Shown: piece after piece, positions 1 through 13,100 of the stretch
Layout of the letters: each line of letters begins with the position of its first letter
How positions within the stretch are numbered: the stretch's first letter is position 1
Assembly: GCF_026914265.1 (NCBI RefSeq)
Contig: NC_069135.1
Location: forward strand, 19,012,548 to 19,076,547
Origin: Mya arenaria
Lineage: Eukaryota; Mollusca; Bivalvia; Myida; Myidae
Length of the DNA: 64,000 bases
Reading direction: 5' to 3'
The notes under the pieces: generated by a model
The model's database searches: none
Seen by the model: the letters and a program-made list of their open reading frames with translations, nothing else
Told to the model about the DNA's origin: nothing
Translations under genes and position numbers: made by a program

Positions 1-569
1 GGTCACCTTACATATATCGAGGTGTTGGGCCACCTTACATGTATCGAGGTGTTGGGCCACCTTACATGTATCGAGGTGTTGGGCCACCTTACATGTATCG
101 AGGTGTTGGGCCACCTTACATATATCGAGGTGTTGGGCCACCTTACATGTATCGAGGTGTTGAGCCACCTTACATGTATCGAGGTGTTGGGCCACCTTAC
201 ATATATCGAGGTGTTGGGCCACCATACATATATCGAGGTGTTTTGGTCAACTTACAGATATCGAGGTGTTTGGTCAATTACATATATCGAGGTGTCTGGT
301 CACCATACATATATCTTAGCTATATATATATATAGGTGTTTGGTCACCTTACATGTATCGAGGTGTTGGGTCAACTTACATATATCGAGGTGTTGGGTCA
401 ACTTACACATATCGAGGTGTTTGGTCACCTTACATATATCGAGGTGTTGGGTCAACTTACATATATCGAGGTGTTGGGTCACCTTACATATATCGAGGTG
501 TTGGGTCACCTTACATATATAAATACTATTAAAAAGAGTTGTTTGATTAACTTACATATATCGAGGGTC
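1..569. repeat. 27-bp minisatellite, cut by the left edge
   Basis: About 20 head-to-tail copies of a 27-bp unit (core TATCGAGGTGTTGGG then CCACCTTACAT). Two subfamilies are spatially separated: copies before about 236 mostly read GGGCCACC, while copies after 245 mostly read GGGTCAAC or GGTCACC. An AT-dinucleotide expansion interrupts the array at about 316-336. Because 27 is a multiple of three, all frames stay open and give 9-residue periodic translations. I regard those as a by-product of the repeat. The array starts outside the window. Confidence 0.95.
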
Positions 570-1008
570 GAAAGCGGAAAGGCACTACGTAACTCTAAAT
601 TAAGGGGCAGATAGAACATATTCACCCATCGATACTGTATATATCTGAATAACGCTTTACCCTAAATGACTTCTCCCTACATAACAACTCCATTAATGGT
701 GTGTAAATTCAGTGGTAAATCGAAGTCATTATTAAAAGCTAAAACACTATTCTAAAACCACGAAAATATCCCTGTATGGTAATATTGAGTAATAAGTGCT
801 CCTAAAAAGACATGTTTAAACGGTCCATTTAAGAATTACATGTTACTCCAAATGGTTATTCTAGAAATAAAATGTTACTCTAAATGGCAATTATAGGAAT
901 ATGTTACACTATATGGTAATTCTGGGAATGGTGTGTTACCATAAATACTAATTATGTAAATGGTATTCTAACCTTAATGGTCATTTAAAGGAAATGAACG
1001 TATATTAC
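570..1008. other. No gene seen; short degenerate AT-rich repeats
   Basis: Downstream intron of the acidic gene on the minus strand. The segment from about 765 to 960 contains loosely repeated phrases of the type ATGTTACTCTAAATGGTAATTCT, suggesting an old degenerate tandem repeat. No exon could be supported. Confidence 0.4.
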
Positions 1009-4000
1009 CCTGTATGCATCTCTTTCTGCCTCCTGATTGCTGAGGGCGGACTCGAACTTGTGGCTGAGTTCCTCGTTCTCGCGGATCTGCTTCTCATACT
1101 CGGCCTTGTCCAGTGACTCCCCTGTAGGTGAAGGTGCTTGATATAGCCAATCATTATACCTAATTGTACACTATACAATATGAAAAGGCGATGATTTATG
1201 CATATACATATACAGTTGAACCCCGTTGGCTCGACCTCGCTTGGCTCGAACACCTCGTTGGATCGAATTGGATGTTAAGGACCGATTTCTTTATACAAAA
1301 GGTTAGCAATCCCGCTTGGCTCGAATATTCCGAGGCTCGAGGTATTTTCGCCGGTCCCTTGGGAGTTCGAGCCAACGGGGTTCTACTGTATAAATATATG
1401 GGATTCAAATCGGCCATTCAACATAGTCATTAGAATAGACCAGATGTGTGAGCAGTATTCAGATATGGTAATAGGGGTAGGTTTTGTTTGTATACTACAT
1501 ATGCCATGTATCTATAGACAATGATCACACATTATATATGAATTATATAAAGTCAATACTGAACCTTCCCTATATAAATGTACATGTATATTACTTGATT
1601 TTTCCAGTTATGCATTTGACATGTTAATGTCTAAAATATACCAATACTATATCAAAAATAAAAAGATATAGGCTGATAAATGTACATGTAATGTAAACGG
1701 AAAAAGACTGTAAAAGCAGCATTTTATCCAAAAAAGTATGGGTTTCTTACTGGTTTACATAATGGTACAATAAGTTTATAGAAACAGCGTATTCAAACAT
1801 ATAATGAATGGCTTACAGAGTTCTTTGATAAGTCCCATTTTGAACAAAATTCACATTATTTGAAAATAAACGTGTAGGTTAAAAACATCATAACATAAAC
1901 CTGATTGTAATATATGTCTCTAAAATCAAAACAATGGATCGATATTTAAACTTCGAGTATTGATCTGCTGCATCAAAGTAATTAGTATGCTAGTGTATAG
2001 AGATAAGCTAATTACAGAACTATAATTAGACGTAGTCCGACACTGGCTTACACTCGTATTATCGATATCTAATATAACGCTAATCAATGCCGTTCAATCA
2101 TTGCCTGCATTCGTAGTAAATAAATAAAAATATTATGATATCTACATATTCAGTTGCTATAGTTAAAAATGTACCTGGTTCGGTTGGTTCTGATTTTTCC
2201 TGGACATTCATTGTGGTTTTAGTGTTTCCTATATCGTCTGCATCCTTGTCGTCTGTTTTCGTCTCATCTATGTTGTCGTCATTTGTAACCAGCGGTTCAG
2301 TATTTGGCTTATCTGTTTCTGCAGTATTCTCAGGTTGTGATTCTGGTTCCGTGGTTTCTGCCTGAGTATGTTCGGCGCCTGATTCTACCGCCTGCTCTGC
2401 GTCGGCACCAGTCACTTCCTGCTGGGCTGGCTCACCATCGGTTGTTTCTTCCTTATTAGTCGCTTGCTGTTCCCCTCCCGTGACGTCAACGGGGTCACCC
2501 TCCGGCGCGCGCTCACTTGGCTCCGACATGGCTGGAGTATTTCCGGGTTCCTCAATCTTTTCTTCTGGTTCTGCGGTTCCTTCTACATTTTCTGAAAGAA
2601 AAGAAAAACGTAGCATGTTTTAAGATGTAGCTTTAGATATTGGTGATGAAAGCATTGTAAAAAACTGTTTTCTGATTTCAAAACGTTTATTAGTAACCCT
2701 GCCTGCGTGGAATGCATTATCATTATTAACCAAATATCTTGAATGTCGACACACATGCAGTTTTGTATTTTATATCACATGTTTTCGTGAGTATCTCTTA
2801 ACATTACCAAATATATTCTAGAAATACAGCAGGGTGGTACTCATCAATCATCATAAGTGATTTCTTTACTTAAGTTGATTTCTTAAAAGTTTCATAGTCA
2901 AATAAAAAGAAAAAATACAAATGATTTTTGAAGATAGATAAGTATGTACATTCATTAACATCAATTATAAAATAGTTGTTCAGATATTAGTTAGTCATTA
3001 TATTTAATGACCATTGAGATACTTAACTCAAGAAAATGACTAAAGTTAGGCAATGGTTAAAGATGTGGGTTTTTTTTAATTTCCTCGTTCCTCAATATTC
3101 TTCGTATAGAAACAACAACAATAATGATATTTGCGTTAACGTCTGCAAAATCTAATTATCTTACCATGTAAAACTAATGCCAGAATAATCTTTCACAATA
3201 AAAAAAATGACAAAATTAAATAGTTTAGTCTCGTATGCACAGAATGATTAGAACACAACGTATCACCTAGGCGAGCTATTATGTGTTCTCATTTAACGCT
3301 GATCCTCCCCGGGGTTCCATACATAGCTAGGGTTTGCCTTATGTAACTAGGCATGTCGTTGGAAACAGTAAAACACTGCCATATTTTGAAATCTATTTAT
3401 CACAAATGAATGACTTGTGTTTGTGTTTGTGGCGTTTCATAACAATAAAATCTATACATGTCATTAAACGGTGAAAAGAAATAGCCATATTAGACTGGTG
3501 TGCTCCAGACAAGTTTATAACATGTTTGATGGTTGCTCTCTCTCGGGAATTGAAAATTAAAGTAAACGAGGACGCCATCAAATTGCCATTTTTACCCGAC
3601 CCAGTGTGGTAATGCACCAATTTGCTAATGACATTGCGTCTCAGAAATGAAAATTATCAACACCCCTCACAAAGAAACGCAAAATTGGCCGTTTGTGAAT
3701 GTGTTGTTTTTTTCTAAATATATTTTTTTAATTTAACGTTTTTCTTTTAGTATTTTTTTTATATAGAATAAGGTAAAAGATACATACAACATTAAAAGTA
3801 GGTAACTATGAAAAGTTAAGTTCGAATAGATATAGTACATCGTCGACACACGGTATACATCTTTTATTATATAATGCAAAATGCACACAACATTTTACAG
3901 AAAAGTTCAAATGTCAAGTTAAAATACATTTGAAATAATAGTTAAATTATTTTATATATATTATGAATATATGTTAAGTGGTAACGAGGTTGTAGCGTTT

Positions 4001-6848
4001 AAAATATTTATAAATAGAACATATTCATTTAAGATATTTAAGTTGAAACAAGAAATAACCAAATCATATAGTATTACCAACATATGCATCGCATAAGATA
4101 TCTATATATAGACATCAGTAGTATACTGCTTATTTGATATCAGCGGTATTTATCCACAGATACAAAATCCAAATATTGAACTTAAAATAAATCAGGAAAC
4201 TATTGATTGTCAAACAATCAAAGTGAAATAAACTTTTATTTCAAGATTCGTTGATTTCGATATCATTATATTGACGTAGAGATTAACAACAATAGAAATC
4301 TAAAAGTGGCCTTCGATTCTGAACCAATTAAATATAAATTGTCAGGTGAAATAACATATTTTAAGATCGGAATATTTAAACCTCTTCTTATAATCTGAGA
4401 TTTCGCTATGTCTGTTCATTATGCTTTTAAGGTAGATAGATTTTTGAAAGCTGGTCATGTCCGTTCGTAACTATTATCCTGAAAATAATTCCATTAAGTG
4501 GACAGTAATTGAGTATAATGAAATTAAGGCAAGTTATCATACAAAATTGAAATAACAACTCTATTTGATAAACTCGTGTTTCGAAATCATGGCGCTAACA
4601 CAGTAGGCTCTTTCAATATACATTATATATATAAATTGCATTTTTGTACCGATTAAATATTTGTTTGAATAAGAAAATATCCGCAGAAATACTGTTCACT
4701 AGATATTCAGTTACGCACCAAACCAACCCCGGTAGATCCTTCAGCTATATCCGTACTCGTGTAGGACAAATCACAAAATAATTTATGTCCTCCTCCCCTT
4801 CCTTAACTTAATTAGGTAATTAAAGATTCGCCACACTCAGTGTGTGCTTAAACCAAATGTCCGAGCACGGAATTGTTAGAAAAATATTTGACTTGCACCT
4901 TTTATCGCAGTCATAAACACTAAACTGCTGGTGGTAAATATTTGGAATCAGGAATTCCCGTGTGAAGTATAAATCCTTTAATAGTGTCAGTTTGCTGTAT
5001 AAAACCAACGGTCTTTATTATCTCTCTTGGTAAACAATTGCCAGTGCATTATTATCTGTTTGCTAACTTTTATTTTGGCGAAATAAAACCTTCCAATGTT
5101 CGAACAGAGATTAAATCAATGCATTATCTTTCAATCCATCTTGCCTAATGTTTTCTTTAAAATGACAAAATCTTCGTCAATCAAAATCTCCATGGCGAAT
5201 CCTGCACTGTCAGTTACATGTGAAATACCAGTTAAAATTCGTTTTCGATCGTAATATTTGGATCAGTTTCTAAAGCCATAATGTTTAAATGATTGATAAG
5301 ATAATTTATCAAACAGTGTTTTTTACCGATTGCGCACGTATATTTAAGGTGTGTTTTGTTCAGAAGTATGCGTCTTGGCAGTTTTAAGTAACTCAAGATG
5401 TTACATGTAAAGTAAATCAATTTTCTTTAGTTTTGATTCATCTAGAACACTGGTACAGACATGCAAGTTACTCAGTGAAAGTGAGCAATAACCCCGCTGA
5501 TGCGGCAGATGCTTGATTATTTCCAAGGGAACCATATATAATTATTATAATTATCCCTTTTTCGAGGTTAAACATAAAATAAATAGGAAAAAATAACTAA
5601 ACATCTTTGACTATTCTGTTTATAAACTTATTCGCTAGCAAATATCAATTTAGTATAGAAAAGGCTAGATATTTTCTTATTCTTTAAATGTATCTCTTTT
5701 TATTTTCGTTTTGATCTAGATTCGAGGAAAACGGCACTATTATTAAAAGTAGTATGTATATTATACATTTTTCTAAAGAAATCCGTAAACGTGTTGGCGG
5801 TTTTATGTTCAGGCCTTTGTCTAACTCTCCTTCACTCGACAACAGACAACTTTGTCCTTGCCCTGACACCTTCCACCAATTATCGACGACTTCATTTGTG
5901 GGGACAAAAATGCATAGTCATAGAAAAGTATATGTGTGTGGTCATTCAATAACCTGGAAAAACGTAAGTTAGCGTATTTTTACCATATTGGGCCTGATAT
6001 TAAATACTTGGATACATGTGCAGCGCGTAGTGGTATTATATTCTTGGGAGCTCAAACCCACGGTGGCACCGAGATGACATCCGCAACACTTAATTTATAT
6101 TGTGGCCACAACTTAGTAAATAGCAAAATCCAGCATTTGTTCAATACATTTGTGAAAATGCATTCTTTAAAATCACAAGCTACATTCAAAGTATGAACCT
6201 TGTATTCTCGGTTTGATTAAGACTGGACAGTTCATTGAGAGCACTGATAAATGTTACACGGTCAACACCTAAAAGCACCGGCTTAAGAATAGAAACAAAA
6301 ACAACAGTAATCTTAAGCTCCTCACCTGTGTCCATGTCATCATCTGCCCTGGACTGGCGACCCCTGGAGCTCCGGGTGGAAGACGAGGACTGGGGAGGTG
6401 TGTACACTGGTTCCTCCTCCTCTTCCGGTCCCAATGAGGCCCCGTCCGCAACGTTGTTATCTCCTTGTTTCTGTGCTTCATCTGTATTCGCGTTTTCACC
6501 AGTAAGCCCTCTTTGGTCTAACATATCATTCTCGTCTTGTTTATCGTCACAACCATCAGGTTCATTTCTTACCGATTCTTGAGTGTTATCCATGTTAGAC
6601 GTATCCTCTGTCTTCGAGTCAGATGTGGGTTCAGAAGAAGCAGCTATCTTGTTATCATCTGTTTCACACACATTGTTTTCAGAATCTGTGGTTGGTTGTA
6701 TTGTATCGCCTGTCTCATCAGCGCCAAGTTTTTCGTCATCTGTTTTAATCTCTGTGCTCTCTGGTTCACCCACGTTATTTGCTCCGGTCTGAAGAGATTT
6801 TTCTTCGTCTGTTTTCATCGATCCAGTCGTCTGGCCATCCGCATCCAT
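1009..6848 (-). CDS. Acidic low-complexity protein leading into a coiled coil (partial, 3 exons; possibly LRRFIP-like)
   Basis: Minus-strand exons: 6326-6848 (ATG at 6848, donor GTGAGG), 2175-2591 (acceptor TTTCTTTCAG, donor GTACAT) and 1009-1121 (acceptor CCTACAG, donor GTAATA). They join in phase to 351 codons without a stop and leave the last exon in phase 0, so the gene continues left of the window. Residues 1-150 and the whole middle exon are rich in E, D, T, S, P and Q and look disordered. The end of exon 1 carries a Ser/Arg patch (YTPPQSSSSTRSSRGRQSR). Exon 3 is a heptad-like charged helix (YEKQIRENEELSHKFESAL). A Ser-rich patch followed by a coiled coil resembles the LRRFIP family, but this is a weak guess and no diagnostic motif is in the window. 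The coding structure is well supported by phase; the function is unknown. Confidence 0.7.
1213..1388. mobile_element. Short TA-flanked inverted-repeat element (Tc1/mariner or pogo-type MITE)
   Basis: The left end CAGTTGAACCCCGTTGGCTC is mirrored at the right end by GAGCCAACGGGGTTCTACTG (about 19 of 20 pairs allowing a small mismatch). Both ends are flanked by TA. The 176-bp interior repeats the phrase CTTGGCTCGA in both orientations. It lies in the intron between exons 2 and 3 of the acidic gene. There is no coding capacity; a short open frame across it is incidental. Confidence 0.8.
2592..6325 (-). other. First intron of the acidic gene, no other gene seen
   Basis: A 3.7-kb AT-rich intron. 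Around 5480-5530 there is a GC-richer phrase (CCCCGCTGATGCGGCAGATGCTTG) that looks like a dispersed repeat fragment. Nothing else could be supported. Confidence 0.5.
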
Positions 6849-8263
6849 TGTTATTTTTTTTTAATGGCTGATTTTAAAGAAGCATAATTTTAAACAATGT
6901 TATTTCAATATATTCACGAGTTTTACTTCAGGGTATACTTTGATTTGGAATCCGTAAAACCGACTTAAATCTTTGATGTACTTCTGCTAGAGTTTATAAC
7001 ATTTGAAGTAATTTAAAAGGCATGTGAAACTTTACTAAACGGAATTCTTAACGAATTTAATCAATAGGATTATGTTGTTTCGGGTGGTCTTATTAAATTG
7101 CATTAATATAATCTCAGATTGTGTATGGCTAGCCAACAATTGTACATGATACACTTATAATGAATGAGGTGAATGCACTAGTTAGCAATAGATTAATCGT
7201 ACAAGGGTTCAAACTAGTTCCCAAGCTCAACTAGCGAATGGTCTGTTAATACTTTATAAAATAACAAATCAATCTTCACTATATGCACACACTATGATCA
7301 CTAGTTTTAACAATAGCATACGGTAACGGTCGACCCTGTCAAAAAAGTTCACTTATCAATTCATTTTATATTGCGAAAGTCGTAGTTCATTTATATTTAA
7401 GTTACGCATTTAGTGGACTTAGACGTATTCGAAGCATTTTGTAAGTGTGACTTGCTTTATCTGGCGCTAAGCTTCACATACAGTAAAACTGCAATCGCTC
7501 GAGGACGCCGGGGCCCGAGCTAATCTTTCCGAGAGATCCGATGTTTCGAACGACCCAAGTGTCCATTTTAGTCTGTTATGAAATGTCTTACATTGTATTT
7601 TCAGAGTTTGAAGACGTCATACCGAATGTTAACTTTGGCACCGACTATTAATAGCATTGTGGAAATCGCTCGTATGTTCAAAGGCTCTCGGATTTCTAAA
7701 TTTGAAAATGTAAAAGAAAAACATATAAAAGAATAAATAGCAGAGTTTATTTTTACAAAAATATATATAGTTTCATGATTTCAATGGTTTGGCAAGGGTA
7801 AGATTCCGCTATGGCTGTCAATCACATATCCCTTCTGTATAACATGTTACTTTGTGATCGGATTTATTTGTTCTAAATGTGATAAAATGTTTGTTGATTT
7901 AATAAACAATAAAACAATCGATAATTCAATCAAATAAACTATGAGGTTTAGAGGAAATTTTATTCAGTAACAATATGTACAACACATATGTTTGAACTAG
8001 TCCCAATGAATGATTCAAACATTCCAAACATACAAACAATTCAAGTCATATAATGCAATATGGACGCCCGTAACCCTTCGCTTCTAACTTAATAGGAATT
8101 AATGAAATTATAAAATTTGATAGTATCTTATTTTCATTTAATTCATAATTATTTTAGTTCATTTCTAAACATAACAAACCAGAGTTACAAAACTATTTTG
8201 CTAATGTTATACACAATACACTAAGAAACATTTAAACATATCATGATTTGCCGAATGATATAC
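6849..8263. other. Intergenic region between the acidic gene and BICD
   Basis: Should contain the promoter and 5' UTR of the minus-strand acidic gene; no TATA box or CpG island is evident. At 7488-7560 a CpG-rich phrase beginning CAGTAAAACTGCAATCGCTC resembles one end of a pogo-type element, but no matching opposite end was found. Confidence 0.4.
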
Positions 8264-8755
8264 AGATATCTTTATTTCCTCCAAGTATTCTGATATCCTT
8301 ATCCAGTCCTTCAAGTTAAGATATCCTTATTTCCTCCAAGTATAGTTATCCTTATTTCCTCCAAGTATAGTTATCCTTATTTCTTCCAAGTAAAGATATA
8401 CTTATTTCCTTCAAGTATAAATATCCTTATTTCCTCCAAGTAAAGATATACTTATTTCCTCCGAGTATAGTTATCCATATTTCCTCCAAGTATAGTTATC
8501 CTTATTTCCTTCAAGAATAGATATCCTTATTTCCTTCAAGAATAGATATCCTTATTTCCTCCAAGTAAAGATATACTTATTTTCTCCAGGTATAGATATC
8601 CTTATTTACTCCAAGTATAGATTTCCTTTTTTCCTCCAAGTAAATATATCCTTATTTCCTCCAAGTATAAATATCCTAATCTCCATCAAGTATAGATATC
8701 CTTATTTCTGCCAAGTATGGATATCCTTATTTCCTCCGAGTATTCTGATATCCAT
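8264..8755. repeat. 25-bp minisatellite
   Basis: About 19 head-to-tail copies of a 25-bp unit (ATATCCTTATTTCCTCCAAG plus TATAG) with scattered substitutions. The first and last copies carry the variant AGTATTCTGATATCC, so the array is bracketed by similar edge units. It is separated from the next, unrelated array by only about 40 bp. Confidence 0.95.
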
Positions 8756-8794
8756 AAATAAACATAAATAAAAGAGAATGCATGTAGCTATATA

Positions 8795-9885
8795 AGCCAA
8801 AAGGCATCACGAGTAGATGTGTTTTATATAGGCAATCGGCATCACGAGTAGATGAGTTTCATATAGGCAAAAGGCATCACGAGTAGATGTGTTTCATATA
8901 GGCAAAAGGCATCACGAGTAGATGTGTTTATATAGGCAATAGGCATCACGAGGAGATGTGTTTTATATAGGCAATCGGCATCACGAGTAGATGAGTTTCA
9001 TATAGGCAAAAGGCATCACGAGTAGATGTGTTTCATATAGGCAAAAGGCATCACGAGTAGATGTGTTTATATAGGCAATAGGCATCACGAGGAGATGTGT
9101 TTTATATATGCAATAGGCATCACGAGTAGATGAGTTTCATATATGCAATAGGCATCACGAGTAGATGTGTTTCATATATGCAATAGGCATCACGAGTAGA
9201 TGTGTTTCATATATGCAATAGGCATCACGAGTAGATGAGTTTCATATATGCAATAGGCATCACGAGTAGATGTGTTTCATATATGCAATAGGCATCACGA
9301 GTAGATGTGTTTCATATATGCAATAGGCATCACGAGTAGATGTGTTTATATAGGCAATAGGCATCACGAGTAGATGTGTTTCATATAGGCAAAAGGCATC
9401 ACGAGTAGATGTGTTTCATATAGGCAAAAGGCATCACGAGTAGATGTGTTTATATAGGCAATAGGCATCACGAGGAGATGTGTTTTATATAGGCAATCGG
9501 CATCACGAGTAGATGTGTTTCATATAAGCAATCGGCATCACGAGTAGATGTCGGTTTCATATCTCATATAGGCAATAGGCATCACGAGGAGATGTGTTTT
9601 ATATAGGAAATCGGCATCACGAGGAGATGTGTTTTATATAGGCAATAGGCATCACGAGGAGATGTGTTTCATATCTATATAGGCAATAGGCATCACGAGT
9701 AGATGTGTTTTATATAGGCAATAGGCATCACGAGGAGATGTGTTTCATATCTATATAGGCAATAGGCATCACGAGTAGATGCGTTTTATATAGACAATAG
9801 GCATCACGAGTAGATGTGTTTTATATAGGTATCACGAGTAGATTCGTTTTATGTAGGCAATAGGTATAACGAGTAGATTCGAAAA
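8795..9885. repeat. 35-bp minisatellite with higher-order structure
   Basis: About 31 copies of a 35-bp unit (core GGCATCACGAGTAGATGTGT, then TTCATATAGGCAATA). Variants (AATCGGC, AAAAGGC, AATAGGC; GTAGATG, GAGATG; TAGGC, TATGC) recur in blocks. A four-unit block of about 138 bp at about 8829-8966 is repeated almost unchanged immediately after, and a third related block lies near 9340-9510, indicating segmental amplification. The last copies decay at 9820-9885. Confidence 0.95.
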
Positions 9886-10008
9886 CGTAGTACTTAACAC
9901 AAGTACATCAAGGGAGACAAATACGTATGTAGTTGCACAAATAATGCGACGTGTACTGTAACCTTTTGTGCAGATTTTATGCCTAGATATTTTTCACAAG
10001 ATCATCAA

Positions 10009-10063
10009 TCACGTGACTCACATTAATTGGATAAATTAAACATGGACGAATAGACGTGAGTCA
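10009..10063 (+). promoter_or_regulatory. Two ACGTGASTCA sites upstream of BICD
   Basis: TCACGTGA (palindromic E-box) at 10009-10016 overlaps TGACTCA (AP-1 consensus) at 10014-10020. A second TGAGTCA lies at 10057-10063, again preceded by ACG, so ACGTGACTCA and ACGTGAGTCA sit 43 bp apart and 70-125 bp before the BICD start codon. Their match to bZIP and bHLH consensus sites is visible; their use is inferred. Confidence 0.4.
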
Positions 10064-10102
10064 ATGTCGAAACTCGCCACCTTCCGTAGAGGATTTTCTT
10101 GA
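10042..10102 (+). promoter_or_regulatory. Two possible short upstream open reading frames in the BICD leader
   Basis: ATG at 10042 opens a three-codon frame (M-D-E-stop, 10042-10053). ATG at 10064 opens a 12-codon frame ending at 10102, out of frame with BICD. They matter only if transcription starts upstream of 10042, which cannot be determined here. Confidence 0.3.
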
Positions 10103-10134
10103 TTTTCGTACTGTTTCTGACGCTTCCTGCCACA

Positions 10135-13100
10135 ATGTCTGATCTAGACGTGTCTTCCTTTTCCCTGGAAGACCTGAAGGTAGAGATCGGACGACTGCAG
10201 CAGGAATTAACGGAAACGAACCAAGAAAAGATCCGAGCCGCGGAGTACGGATTGGCCGTTCTAGAAGAACGGAATCATTTGGAATCCAAGATTGAGGAGC
10301 TTGATGCTCAAGTCGAAGCTCTAAAGATAGAGTTGGAACATGCTAAGGAGGTGAGTTTTCTGACGGCTTATTATTTCGTCATTATTTATCAAAGCGTGAC
10401 AGGTGCGGCATGACCAAGGGGTCGTCTCAAAATTTACGAGACCTGTCAACATTTTTTTTTACCTTTTTAGAGGCTAATGTCAATAATGATTGATAACTGT
10501 TTAAAATTTAAATTCTCTCAAGTTTTAGTGTGCATATTCTCTGGTAGCCAATGTTATTTTAATATTTAGTCAGGTCTAGATTTCCATTGCCTCATTCGGA
10601 AAACTTGATCATCTTTGTGACTACATCTGCATGTCCATCATATGTTGTCTCAGTCACACTTGACTTATATGCGATTGGTTTATATGATTAAAAAACATAT
10701 GTACGGTATCTTGCTGTTATTCTTTGATACATTTTTAACTTTTTTTGTGCATTTATTATTGTTTTGAACATATTTAGGTTGAAGGTATGGATGAAAACCG
10801 AAAACACAGTACCAAAAACACAATGTAATATTTACTTCCCTTGCTAAGCAGTAATGGTATTTGCTTGTCAAATTCCAATTTTTGTCGCCTCCTATGATCA
10901 AGCTACTTTTTATTTAGCTTATCGGAGTATTGAAATTTACATATATTTGATGTAAAGTTTGTAAACCCAAATAAATATGTCACTTTTAAATTGAGTCATG
11001 GCCAATATTCTAGGGCATTGGGTCAATTTAGCCCAGTTAAAAATTGGAAAATTGGGAACTGAGCCAAAATGACCCAGACTCGTATTTGAAAGTTCTAGAG
11101 TCAGATGAACTGGTTGGTTTCATTTAATAGACATGCATGCAGTGTTGTTATTGTTGTTTTTTCAACTGAAAATGGGGTTGAATTTTGTTCCTATTATCTT
11201 TTTTATGAAGACTAGTAAACCAATTTTCAAAAATTGACACAAAATTCACTATCCTAAATAGACTTGATTTAAAAAAAAAGAAATAAACACTTAACAAGTC
11301 AGCTAGTACAGGTATGTTTAAATGCAGTCATATATTCTTAAGAATGAGCAACTATAAGGCTGAAAACCACTTGCATATATCCTTTCCTAAGAAACTAATG
11401 CAAGACCTAGTTATAGCAAAGTGATGAAATAGATTTGGAACACTTACTCTTATATTAAGTCATTTCATTGGACTCTATTTTCAACAATTTGCTGTATATT
11501 AGTAATAATTGTTGATACAGTAACAAGTATAGATTGTGTCTGATATGTAGCATTGCCTTTGGGCATACCTGTAATGATTCATGATTGTACTTTTATGTTA
11601 TAATTCACATTCTTCTTCAGGCTCTTAGCAAACACCAAGTGACATTTCGGAAACAAAATGAGAGTGGTAATAATTTGGAGGACAGCATCATTCAAGAGTC
11701 AGCCTCACGTGAAGACGGATATAGGGAGAACATCACAGAACTTGAATCAGAGCTTAAAAATGTCAAACAAAACAAAGAGCGACTTTTCTCTGAGCATGCC
11801 ACTATGGCCAGTTTGGTTTCTGATTTGCAAACAAAGGTTGACCAGCTTGAAGATCAGAGGCGACAGCTTAAAAGTGAACTAAAGGAGTTTAAGATCAGAG
11901 AAAATAGAAATATGATCGACTATTCAGAGTTAGAAGAGGAAAATATAACTCTTCAAAAGCAGGTCTTGGTTCTAAAACAAAGTCAGGTTGAGTATGAGGG
12001 TTTGAAGCATGAAAAGAAAAGGCTTGAAGAAGAACTTGATGATTTGAACATGCAGCTAGATGAAAGTGTTTCATTGAAAAAGATTGTTGATAAAAACCTT
12101 GAGGAAGCGTTGAATGCCTTGCAAGTTGAACGGGAGCAAAAACATGCATTGAAAAAAGAGTTAGATACAAGACTGACACAGGAATCGATGTTCAATTTGA
12201 GTAATTTGGCTCAATTAGGCGGCCTCAGTGATGGACTTCGCTTGAACAGTCATGATGATCATGACATGGACGATGACAGCCATCACCCGACTCTGAAACG
12301 AGTGGAAGCTGATATGGAAAGCAAGGATAAAAGTGGTCAGTCGACTAGGAAAGGACCTGGAAAAGTAAATGACATCCTTAGTGAAATTCAGCAAAATGAA
12401 GTTAAGAAATTAGAGCAATTGCTTGAACAGAGTGAAGAAGAGAAGTCAGAGATGCAAAGGGCGCTTGATGAAGCCAAGAAGCTCATTGAAGACACACAAA
12501 AAGATCTGATTGAGCAGAAAGATCGGGCAAATCAGTTGAAATCTCAGATATCAAATGCTCTTGGTGTAAATGGTAGCCTACCTTCCCCTGAAAGTGATGT
12601 AGCTGAATTTTTTGATAAAAAAATTGCAGAGGAATCTGATCAAGAAAAAAAGGCACTGTTAGAACTGAAAAAGAATCTTTTGTTAAATGAAAATAAGTAT
12701 TCAACCGCTTTAAAACAAATCGGAGACTTGCAGACTGAAATCAGTAAACTGATGGAGAAAAATATTCAAGGTAACTTCACTCCAGGTGATCCTAAGGTAA
12801 CTGAAAGTCTCACTCTGCTTCAGTCCAAATGTAAACAGTATGAAGATGCAATCAAAGAAATGGATAGAGACTTGAGGGTCTTCTCTAAAATAGCTGGTGA
12901 ATCTCAGAGTTCTTTGAATACAACTCAAGATGAAATGGTTAAAGTAACAGAAGAACTTGCACAGTTATATCATCTTGTTTGTGAAGTTAGTGGAGAAACA
13001 CCAAGTAGAGTAATGTTGCAACATGCCAAAGCTATTGATAAAATTACTAAACCAGATTCTAGGGATGGTAGCGAAGAAGCAGATGAAGAAGGCACTTCTC

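Noticed and set aside
22-614. Open frames of up to 166 codons with 9-residue repeats
   Set aside because: They lie wholly in the 27-bp array, occur in several frames and both strands, and have no sequence beyond the repeat.
1164-1433. Open frames on both strands
   Set aside because: They cross the TA-flanked MITE and end outside it without splice or homology support.
8795-9885. Possible CRISPR array
   Set aside because: Units are directly adjacent with no unique spacers, the genome is eukaryotic and no cas genes are present. The same applies to the 25-, 28-, 31-, 48- and 53-bp arrays.
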